From the NCBI RefSeq assembly GCF_040412425.1, contig NC_089743.1:87791971-87855970 (forward strand): a DNA stretch of 64,000 bases, in the 5' to 3' direction. Below the pieces are notes generated by a model. The model saw only the letters and a program-made list of their open reading frames with translations. It was not told the DNA's origin and made no database searches. Below are positions 11,801-23,800 of the stretch, piece by piece. The position numbers and the translations under genes were made by a program. The DNA comes from Macrobrachium rosenbergii (taxonomy: Eukaryota; Arthropoda; Malacostraca; Decapoda; Palaemonidae). Position 1 is the stretch's first letter. The number at the start of each line of letters is the position of its first letter.

Positions 11801-14800
11801 TTAATTTAGCATTTATTGATATTTTGCTGCTTACATTATTAATATTATTTGAAAATTAGTGAATAATTTTTTTATAATGTATTTAGTCATGAGAATAAAA
11901 TGAAAGTACAGTAATTAGTGAATGTTGCTATATGAAAAAATTCAGCAAATTACAGGCAGTCCTGGTTATTGGTGGGGGTTCCGTTTTGACAGCGTGACGA
12001 CAACAGAAAATCTGCAATTTTCGGTGCCGAAAATCGGCAATTTTCGGTTATTGGTGCCAATACCCAATTGTCTGCCTGATAAGCAGAAATCGGTGATTTT
12101 CGGTGCCATAAATTGCTGATTTTCGTCACTAGACAAGCCCCATAAAACTGGATTGCCAATAACCGGGGGACTGCCTGTGGTGAATTTTCCCCGATATATT
12201 TGGGGATTTTCTGTGGAGCTTATCTCCACAGAAAAACCAGTGATTAACTAAAGCAGCGATTGCTGATACGCAGTGCAGCCGGGACCCACTGTAGATGGCA
12301 GTGTGCATTGTTTACTTGACCAACTTCCAATGTTAGATGCTGGTCATGCAAAATTCTAAAGTTCATAACTTTCAAAGCCTGGAAAATATACTAAACTTTT
12401 GAATGTTGCATGAATCTAAATTTTATTTTCTTTTTACCTTTCTAACATCCAAAGTAATTCTTTATAATACTGCATGATTTAAAAATGCAGTGAAAACGGT
12501 ATATAATCTACGACTTCTTGAGTTGCCTCGGGAATGTAAACTTCAACAAAAATGTGATAGCTCGTAAGCGGGATGGTGACTGTATTAATTCTCATAAATA
12601 CTTCAACAAAATTGTGATAGGTCGTAAGCGGGATGGTGACTGTATTAATTCTCATAAATATTTTTGATAGAATTTTAAATACTGTCATTCTGAGCTAAGG
12701 ATGATTCTAATTTCAGGGTTACGAAGCCTGAAATTATGAAAATCTTAAAGGTCTTGGGTATGGAAGTAGGTGGTTCTAAAGGTGATGTCATTGACAGACT
12801 TCTGGATTTCATGCTACTGCCTCAAGATATGGAAAAAAAACCACCAAAAATAAAGGTAAAGATATTTGAACTTCATTTTTTGCATTTTATTTAGAAGATA
12901 TTGTCAAGAATAATAAGCAGCTTTAGCTATTTACATGCGTTTGGTAAATTTGGCTTGTTTGCTTTACAGGTACTTCAGGTTAGCAAAGCAAGGGGGCGAC
13001 CCAAAAAAGACCCTAATCAATCCCAGAATACCTCCACTGAATCATATAGTGAGGATGAAGGAGGTTCTGATGAGGGAGGTGAGGATGAGGAGAACAATGA
13101 AGAGCCTACCAAAAAGCGCAAGAAAACTCCAGCTAAGAAGACGCCTGCAAGGAAGACCCCAGCTAAAAAACCTGCGGCAAAAAAACCTGCTGCAAAGACA
13201 CAAGCTAATGTAGCCAAGGCTGTGTCCTCAGATTCTGACAGCGAATCTGATGTTGAACTGCCGACCAAAAAAGGAAAACATCCACCTTCAGTAAGTTATC
13301 TGATTTATTTGTGCATCTAAGTTTTATTGGGACATGTTGAGTTGGTTTTCTTGTGGGTACTGTGGAAATTTAAGAAAATTCATTAGAGGAAAGTATGTTT
13401 GCTAAACTTAGCTGACAAGAAACTTGAGAAGTTTGTTCCTGAGAATTCAAACATTTATACATGCTATATTCAGCATCAGGTGGAGTTGTTATTTTTCTAT
13501 TTTTAGTTAAGTGGCAGCAGATAGGTGAGTGAAGGGTGTCATTGTCCATTCACCTGTCTGCCTACCCTCACTCTTTCTGTGGCATACTTTAAGACCAGAC
13601 TGTTGTTGAATCCTCACCTTTGGTGAACTTTATTGCTTTACAAGACTGCTTTTCCTCAGGAGTTTTTATAAGCTGTCTCATCAGTTTTTTTTTTTTTAGG
13701 AGAGAATAGGGCTCCCTTCACTCTGGTACACCTCTCTTTGGATCATTTCCTACTTGGACCCCTGCTTCTTGTCCTTTTCCAGGATCTACACTGTCCATAG
13801 GGAGCTGTCAGAGGGGGACAGTGGTGGACAGGTCTGCTGTGTCTGCCCTTAGTGGGACAGGTGTTAAACTGGTGCCCATTCCCCTTATGGATAGTGCCCT
13901 TCTGATTCCTGAGACTTCTCGATGTTATAGGCAGTCCCTGGTTATCGGCGATCTGGTTTTATGGTGCTTGTTTTGTGACAAAAATCGGCGAATTTCAGTG
14001 CCAGTACCAGCATGCACCCTTTTCCACTTATCAGTACCGATAGTCGGGTATTGGCGCCAATAAATACCTAACAGAGGCGCCGATCTCAGGTCATCAGCGC
14101 CGTTATGCAACAAAAATCGCCTATAAGCGCCGAAAGTCGCCGATTTTCAGTTATCAGCGAGTTTCGCTTATCATGCCATCAGAACGAAACCCCTGCCAAT
14201 AGCCAGGGACTGACTGCACTTTGGTTTTTCCTTGGTGGACCTTGGAGCTTGGTTTACCTTTGGTGCCTTGGGAGCTTACATCTGCCTTTTGCAGCAATTA
14301 TTTATGGTCATCATGGTTTGGCAACAGATCCCCTGCTGCTGCTCCATCTCCAGTGCTGTATAGACTCCTTCCTTGATATTGTCCTCAGCTTTAGGGGTAG
14401 AGTGAAAGTCATTGCAGGAGTCAAACCACAGATGTTCTTCCCCAACCTGATATGTCCTTGAGCATATTCTTTACCCCATCATCTGGGCCATAGAAGTTAA
14501 AGACGATCCAGAAACCTTTTACCAAAGAGGTCTCTTCTTTGAAGAGGGGCCAGTCATTGTTCTTGTTCACAGGAATGGGCTCTGGAGGAGAACAGTATAG
14601 TATGTCTCATCCATGAGCTTAGCTTGGTTTCCATTTGTCTGTTCAGAATCAGTTTGGGACTGGTCCCTTGGTCCTGTGAGGTCAGTTACCAGCCAGCATG
14701 GGCACAATAGCACTCATGACTACTTAACCCCTGCAGCACTTGATCCAGTTCTGTTGCTGGTCATCAACATGGACATGAAATAATTGACCATGGCTGGTCT

Positions 14801-17800
14801 GTTTCTGCATCTTTGGTCAAGGCTCATTGCTGAGTCCCAGATTTCTATACCATTGTCAAAGTATTCACCAGATTAGACTTGCACTTCTCATCTGTCTTCT
14901 GCAGTTCAGGGACCTTGGTCACCTTCCTAGCCTGCCAAGCTCTAGTAGGGCCTGAGGGCCCTATGCCTCCCTAGCCACAGTGAACCAAGTTAGAAAGGCA
15001 TTTCCAAGAGGTAATTGGTCTGATAAGGAAACACTGCCATCTGGGATATGGCCACAGATAGCCTCTTGACATTGGCTTTTGTCATTTAAACATCCCTAAA
15101 TAAATTTCAGACTTTTCAGAATGTATTATTGATTTTAGTAGCCCCGTTTGGCCAACAAAGGAGTGGTTTCCGGACCCTTTCAACCTTTTGGCAGACTTTC
15201 CAAGACTGCTACCTCAAAAACTTCTACTCGAACAACCCCACTTCAGCCAGTTTCATCAGGGTTTGTCTATTCTGGCCCTGACAGGCTACAAACTGTCAGG
15301 AAGCTCCTTAGAAAGAAGGGGTTTTCAAGATCAGCTTCGCTTCACAAACTATTGCCAAGTGCAGACAGCAGTCCTCTGACAGATATATCGGGCTAAGTGG
15401 GCAATATTTTGGGCCTGGTGCAGAGGGCACGGGATCTTGTCTACTCAGACATCTGTAGCAGAAATATCAGATTTTCTGCTACATTTGAAAACCTCTAGGA
15501 GCCTGTCTACTTCCGCAGTCAAAGGTTATAGGGCTATGTTAAGCTCTGTCTTCTGACATAGGGGAGTGGATATTTCCTCTAATCAAGATTTGTCAGATCT
15601 CGTTAAATCTTTTGAAGCAGGGGGAGATGGCAATAGTCGCATGGAACTTAGACGTAGTTCTTAGATGGCTGTCCTGCCCTCAATTTGAGCCTATGCACTC
15701 AATTTTGTTACGGGACTTGACTAGGAAGACTCTTCTTCTGGTATCCTCGGCAACAGCAAAATGGGTCAGTGAAACCCATGTGATGGATAGAAGAGTTGGC
15801 TTCTCCCAAGGGAATGCCGTCTGCTCCATTTCCCTGTTTATCATTAAAAGTCTGTCAGAAATTTTAGGTCCAGGTGAAGAAGAGAGAGCTCTGTGCCCTG
15901 TGAGGGCTCTGAAGTATTACCTTCACAGAACAGAGGGAGTGCGTGGACCTTCAAGTGCCTTATGGTGTTCTGTCAAGAACCCCTCGTGTCTACTGTCGAA
16001 GAATGCCAGGGCATTCTTCCTCAGTGACCTCCTCTTGGAAGCTCATTGCTTGGTTGGGGATGATGCATTTCACTCGTGTAAAGTGAGAGCTCATGAAGCT
16101 GCAGCCACTTCATTGGCATTCAGATGTAATTTATCTCTCATTTCCATATTACAGGCAACTTTTAGGAAGTGCAAAACGGTGTTTGCTTCCCATTATTTAG
16201 AGGAAATAGAGACAATATATGATAACTGCAGTACATTGGGGTCCGTTTTTGGTGGCTGGCGTGGTGTTGGGGGAGGAAGCGTAGGAAGTATTCCTTCCTT
16301 TGGTTTTTTGCCTTGAAGTAATTGTGTTGAGATGTTAGGGGAGCCCGGGGGTACTGTGTACCCTGAGTACTCTCCAGTTCTTTTATGGTTGGATAGTGGT
16401 TTTAATCTTTTTGTGGTTTAGGTAACAGTATCTTTTCTGGTTATATATTCTTTACTGTGCCCAGGGCAGGGGAAACATGTTATTGTTACCATCGGAATTG
16501 TCCTTTGCTGCAAAATAGTAGGCGACCCACAGCTATACCGCCACGCTGCTGTACAAGATGAGCGCCAACCAGAGGCAGTATCTTCCTGCAGCAGCTCTCT
16601 AATCAGGTAAGGAAACAACAAGCATTATGTTAATGCTAGCAGTTTTTTCTGTTCTCAAATTCATTATCATTCCTAATGTTTTGGGGTAGATATATCCATG
16701 CATTCCACCTCCTGTCAGTGTGGGAATCAGCAGTGTAATTACTTGATAAGTTACTTATATAAAATGACATTTTTATGATAAAATCAAGTTTTATACATAC
16801 TTACCAAGTAATTACATGATTGGAGCCCACTCTCCTTCCCTCACATGAAGATATGGCATAAACAAATTGAAGCTCTTTTGGGAGTTGTTCCTCTCTTTCC
16901 CCGAAAGTGGGCGGGGCTAGTCACCTACCCAAAGCAAAATAGCGCGACCTGCAAATTTCAAAATTTTAGCCGCCAGATGAGTGAAACTAATAGCAATGTA
17001 ATCACAGGCAGTCCCTGGTGATCATTTTCTGCATAACAGCTTGTAAGTCATGGCTGCAATCATTTCAGATCATCTGATGGGTCACTCAGTAGTGTTGATT
17101 GTCATCTTGACTGTATTGGCTTATGTCAGCAAGTAGGGCAGGGTGGACTCTTTCCCTCTGTGTTTACTGTCAAGGAAAATGTACATGATGGCAATTCACC
17201 TAAATGCAAGGTACTCATTGAGCAGACACATTTTCATAGCAGACCAACTCGGTCTCTAGAGTCACGATTTAGCGATTGAGTGGTCCTTGCTTCATATCGT
17301 AGCTAGAAGGATCTTTGTGTTGTGGCAGTGCAGTTGATCCTACTTAACACAGCACAGCACAACAGAAAGCTGCTGTTGCTCTGTTCCCTGGTCCTAGACC
17401 TGTGGGCTGCCTTGCTTTTCAGCATCTGTGGAACCTAGAATATATTTAGATGGTCCCCATTTCAGGTAGATCCATCTGTTGATCAAAACATGTAATGATC
17501 ACCCTAGGACTCAGGATGAACCTGGTGGCTCCTCATTGCCCACAGACAAACTGGGTCTGGGATGTGGAGTACCTAGTGAGATACCCCCATGACCCACTCC
17601 TTGGCATCATCTGCTTAGGTAACACCAGTCTGTTGAGTCACTTGCCCTTCACAGCTAGAGGTGATCTAATGGCTCTTGTAAGAGAGAGGCTTTTCTTACA
17701 AGGCTTCATTGGAAACGCTAGGTACCATTTGAAGAAGATTCAGCATGTTAGATCCATGTTTCGACAGCTATAAATTGTTACTTGCAGGTGCAAGGTAATA

Positions 17801-20800
17801 TTCAGGTGCTGAGGGTGTTTTATGGACTGATTCCCTTCGTGACTCAAACCCTCCTGTATTTATCTGGGCTTTGGACCAGCAATTAAGTTGGGCTGGCTTG
17901 CCCTTGTAGTGTGGCTAGTTTCCTTCCCACCACCACGTTGAAAAGCGTCAGACAGATTCCCCTGTTGCAAGATTTAGTGACCCCTTGATTATTTGCACTA
18001 ATGGGTCCAATTACATTCAGTGTGTGGTCATAGGAGTAGTTGTAGGGTACCCTTGGCTGTGCAACCACAAGACTACCCCCATATTTCCAAACCTGTATAA
18101 ACACACTTAAGGTGAGCATTGACAGCATAAGGCCCTATTATAATACAGTATGAATAAGTAAAAAAAATTGAACTCTAAGTGCATGTAATTTCTTTTTTTA
18201 GTTTATAAAAAAGCTATAGCTACTGGATTTTTTCTGTCTTTTTAACTTCTGCAGATACTCTATATTAAAGAACCCAAGATTCACTGAATTGCAAACTCTT
18301 GAGAAATCAAATCATTTGCTCTTTAAAATATAATTCTTACAGAAATGCTGCCTAGAGCCTTTGCTGTAAGAGTATTCCTTGGCATGAGGTGGAAACAGTT
18401 GTTGGAGCATGGTAATGAGGGGGTTACTCTGCTTTTGATGCTGCTGAATGTGTTGGTTCCTTCCTTCCAGACTGTTGCCCTTCTCCATCCCATTGTGCTC
18501 ATTCATGTCTGGCTTGATTCAAAGTGGGTATGTGCATCAAGGAAGACAGCAAGAAGATGGGATGCATGAAAAATAGACTTGCCAACACTATTGCTGTTGG
18601 AAGGGAATCTTGTGATATTTTTGACATTACCAAGTTCCATGAAAAAGTGAGGGTGAAATGGAGGCAGTACCAGTAGCTGTGTAGTGGGTATTCTGGATCT
18701 TAACTAATGCGAGTCTGATGAAAGTACGATTTCCTTGTCCATGGGAGTAGGAGTGCATGATTAATGCAGTTATGAAACAAACCCAACTTCTTTCCATTTA
18801 CAACCACCTATTAAGGACAAAACCTTTGGCTAACCCTCTTAGAAGATTCAAGAAAGTTATTCAGTTGTGTGGTGATGATTGCAGTTGCCATATCCAGCAG
18901 GACTTTTTCTTCAATTCCTTGTCTTATTGCAGAGATTGACTTTGTGGTTTATATCTTTGTCAAAAAACAATTTTGTCGTTGGTAGGTACGTAGCCTTTCC
19001 TCCAGCACCTTCTCCCAGGATTTTATACCATGCTCAAGCAGTGTTAAGTATATCAGTGTAGACTGTGCATCCTTCTTTTAGTAGGTCCTTCCTGTACTTT
19101 TGGTCCCATCATTTCTGTCATGTTTTTGTGTATTTTGGTGAACTCCACAGTGAATTTATCTGTAGCTGCTTTTGATAGTATGTATTTAGGTAGAAGGTAT
19201 TTTCACTGGGTTTATCAGTTCCCTTGTCACGTAAACATCTGATTCATATTTATTTATTTATTTTATTTTATTTTTTTATTTTATTTTTTTTTTTGTAGAG
19301 TACTGTCTTCATGTAATTTTTACCTTTCCTTGACTATGCTGCTTGACATTTTAAGTGTCCTTTGTTGAAACTTCATAGCAAGTTCAGTTGCAGTATGTGG
19401 TCATGCTTCATCACTCATTTTGCATTGCCAGGATGGTGAAATTAAGGCTATGGTTAAGAAGATCTTAGATGGCGCCAACCTTGAGGAAGTAACAATGAAG
19501 AGTGTTTGCAGACAAGTTTATGACAGCTACCCAGATTTTGATTTGACGCATAAAAAAGACTTCATAAAAGAAACTGTCAAGTCGGTAAGTTTGGTTTTTA
19601 ATAGATTTCGTTGAAAGAGTAAAACAGTGCAATGTGCAAGATAGTGCAGTTTTATGGTTTTACAGTTTTCCTTTATTCCTTAGCTTGTCCGTTTTTTAAT
19701 TTTTTTATCTTGCACATTTCCTTTCTTCATCACAGTCACAATTAAACTTTTTATCTTTTTAATCCATTCCTAACAAAACTGGTGATTTGATATTGAATCG
19801 ACTCTCTTGCAGACATTTTATGCACTACACAAATAGAAAGCGGTTGGTGGATTTCATGTGTCTCTCACCCAGAAAACAGCTCTCATACTTTTGTCTCTCA
19901 ACCCAAAAAACAGCTCTTAATACTTTTATGTCACCCATAAAACAGCTCTAATACTTTTATGTCTGTCTCACCCAAAAACAGCTCTAATACTTTTGTCTCT
20001 CTCACTTCAAAAAACAGCTCTAATACTTTTATGTCTCACCCAAAAACAGCTCTATTACTTTTGTCTCAACCCAAAAAACAGCTCTAATACTTTTGTCTCT
20101 CAGCCCAAAAAACAGTTCTAATACTTTTGTAATACTTTTACATCTCTCACCCAAACAATATGTGTCTCTCACCCAAAAACAGCTCTAATACAAAATTTTA
20201 TGTCTCTCACCCCAAAAAGCAGCTCTAATACTTTTGTCTCTCTCACCCATAAAACAGCTCTAATACTTATGTCTCCCTCCAGCTTTAATACTTTTTTGTC
20301 TCGCCTAAAAAACAGCTCTTAATACTTTTATGTCTCTCTCGCCCAAAACAACAGCTTCAACACTTATGTCGGTGTTTAAGAACCATTTGATTCAATCCAA
20401 AGGTGTGACTGCTTCTGAGAACCAATCAGCAGTAATTATTTCATAGTAATTGATAATCGTCATATGTACTTTAGTGTCAAAATCTTTTGGAAGAATTGCA
20501 GCTAATATCATTACCAAAATTTAGTTATTTTTAGCTTCATTGTTTTGTTAGAAATATAATCGTGAACAAAACTTACCATGTAGAGAAAATGCAAATAAAA
20601 AAACACAAGTTTTATTTCATCTTTCACAAGTACTAAATCCTTTCAAAGTGTTTTGAATTCCTTCAAAACAAGCATGCCACAGAATGCATGCTGTGGGGAA
20701 AAATCTTCACTGCAATTAGTTCTCATGAAAACATGAGCAATGAATGAAGCAGGTTAAGTATATGAATAAACACAGCGAAGTTAACATGGTATGTTGTTGA

Positions 20801-23800
20801 GAAATACTGTATTTCCTTACCCCATCAGATGTTTTTTGTTGTCTGCCCTGAACGGTGGCCTAGCATAAAATGGTCATCATACTGTAATGTAGTTAGCAAG
20901 TGCTGTAAAGAGGTGTTTATTAACTTGAGGGGTATGCTATACCACAAGACATATTTTGGGATAAAATGGTTCAAAAGTTAAAACAACACAAAGTATAGGT
21001 GATGCATCCATGTTAACAGTTGAAGATCTCAGATTACACCCAATATCTAGGAAGTTTTTCTCTTTCCACTAGACAAACAGGGGCCAGCAAGTTTGAGGAA
21101 AATAACTGAGCTGTGAGCAAGTTTCTTGTTTAAGATCTTAGATTACTTTCTTTTTTAAGTTTATCAAAAATTAAATAGAATACAAGTATTTTTGTTGATT
21201 AAATTGATAGAACTAGTAACCCTTAAACGCCTACTGGACGTATCATACGTCGACTAAAATTGTCTGTTGGGTGCCAAGTGGAGTACCGTACGTCGACTAC
21301 AAAAAATTTCAACCTTCGGTCAACTTTGACTCGACCGAAATGGTCGAAAAACGCAATTGTAAGCTAAAACTCTTACATTCTAGTAATATTCAATCATGTA
21401 CCTTCATTTTGCAACAAATTGGAAGTCTCGAGCACAATATTTCGATTTATGGTGAATTTTTGAAAAAAAACTTTTTCCTTACACCCGCACGGTAACTCGG
21501 CCGAAAATTTCAGAAATTCTTTCGTCATTTTGTCGCTCATTTTTGCACTGTTTTATATTAGCCATTACATAAAGTTTTATATATGAAAATGTGCGCAATT
21601 TCATGTAAAATACAGCAAAATACAACCCATGGTTGTAGCTTTTATCAGTTTGGAAATATCTTCATATAAACCACGATAACTGCCAAAATTTCAACCTTCG
21701 GTCAACTTTGACTCGACCGAAATGGTAAAAAAATGCAATTGTAAGCTAAAACTCTTACATTCTAGTAATATTCAATCATTTACCTTCATTTTGCAACAAA
21801 TTGGAAGTCTCTAGCACAATATTTCGATTTATGGTGAATTTTTGAAAAAAATTTTTTCCTTACGTCCGCGCCAGAAATTCTTTCGTCACGTTGTCGTAAT
21901 GTTTGCACCATTTTATATTAGTCGTTACATAAAGTTTTATATATGGAAATGTGCGCAATTTCATGTAGAATACAACAGAAAATAACTCATGGTTGTAGCT
22001 TTTATCAGTTTTGAAATATTTTCATATAAATCACGATAACTGCCAAAATTTCAACCTTCGGTCAACTTTAACTCGACCGAAATAGTCAAAATACCCAATT
22101 ATAAGCTAAAACTCTTACATTCTAGTAATATTCAATCATGTACCTTCATTTTGCAACAGACTGGAAGTCTCTAGCACAATATTTTGATTTATGGTGAATT
22201 TCTGAAAAAAAAAAAAAAAACTTTTTCCTTACGTCTGCACGCGGTAACTCGGCCGAACATCTCAGAAATTCTTTCGTCACGTTGTCGTAATGTTTGCATC
22301 GTTTTACATTAGTCGTTACATAAACTTTTATATATGAAAATGTGCGCAATTTCATGTAGAATACAACTGAAAATAGCTCGTGGTTGTAGCTTTTATCAGT
22401 TTTGAAATATTTTCACATAAATCACGATAACTGCCAAAATTTCAACCTTCGGTCAACTTTAACTCGACCGAAATGGTCGAAAAACGCCATTGTAAGCTAA
22501 AACTCTTACATTCTAGTAATATTCAATCATTTACCTTCATTTTGCAATAAATTGGAAGTCTCTAGCACAATATTTCGATTTATGGTGAATTTTTTAAAAA
22601 CATTTTCCTTACGTCCATGTAACTCGCCGAACATCTCAGAAATTCTTTCATCACGTTGTCGTAATATTTGCACCGTTTTATATTAGTCGTTACATAAAGT
22701 TTTATATATGAAAATGTGCGCAATTTCATGTACAATACAACAAAAATAACTCATTGTTGTAGCTTTTATCAGTTTTGAAATATTTTCATACAAATCACGA
22801 TAAATAGAAAAAATTCGACTTTTGGTCAACTTTAACTCAACCGAAATGGTAAAAAACTGCAATTGTAAGCTAAAAAACTTACAGTCTAGTAATATTCAAT
22901 CAATTAGCTTCATTTTTTAACAAACGGAAAGTCTCCAGCACAATATTTCGATTTATGGTGAATTTTTGAAAAAAACATTTTTTTACGTCCACGTTACGAA
23001 TTCATGCACCATTTTGTGATAATATTTTCTCTGTGTTGCTTTGATCGTTTTACAATCTGTTATATACCAAAATCATCACAATTTAGTGTACAATACAACT
23101 AAAAAAAAGTAACTCATTAGCTTTAACCGTTTTGCTTACAGCGCAATTTGTATACAATTATATATGAGTTTTTTTTTTGCTGTCATATATTCCAATATTT
23201 ATATATGATAATGATATTTTTTTTCATTTCTGATGGTTGCATACTAAACTTCAGGCAATGAGAAAAAAAGGAGCCAAAAATGAACTCTTAATCTTAAAAA
23301 CTAAGCGTGCTGTGATTTTTTGAAAAAAAAACTTTTTTTCCGCTTCGGCGCTAACTCCCGAACGCTGCCGGCATACGGGAGACGTTTTTGTAAATAGAGG
23401 CTCAGCGTTTAAGGGGTAATAAATCTAAACTACTTCAGATTTTTATGAAATTTTGATAACATACACAAATGATTTATTGCCACTTTAAGGTACGGGTTCA
23501 TAGTATTCCAAGTTAATTTACAAATGATCTCTTAATATTAGCTAGATGTTTATATTACAGATTACAAAATAACAGTGTTCCTTGATATTTTTCATTTTTA
23601 ATTCGTATCAGTAACATATAATTCAACATTTTGTTTGAGGGTAACTGTTACTAAATTTGTCAAAATATTTTTTACAAAGATTTGCACTTGTATTTTAAGA
23701 TCGTGTTTCTTGGATGTAAAGAGTCAGTCCCCCATCTTCATAAAATATAAGATGCTCTAATGATTATACATAAATTTTTCACTTTGTGGCTGTAAAAATG

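Larger units (their letters stand above)
13560..17004 (+). mobile_element. DIRS-like retroelement remnant in DEK intron
   Basis: It holds a readable tyrosine-recombinase frame (15,120-16,316) and a 3' non-coding tail (16,400-17,004) that matches 6,700-7,395, including the palindromic GTAATTACTT...AAGTAATTAC motif (16,734-16,818) and the GGAGCCCAC block. The 5' part to about 15.1 kb is decayed and interrupted by a short MITE at 13,928. The left boundary is uncertain. Confidence 0.6.
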
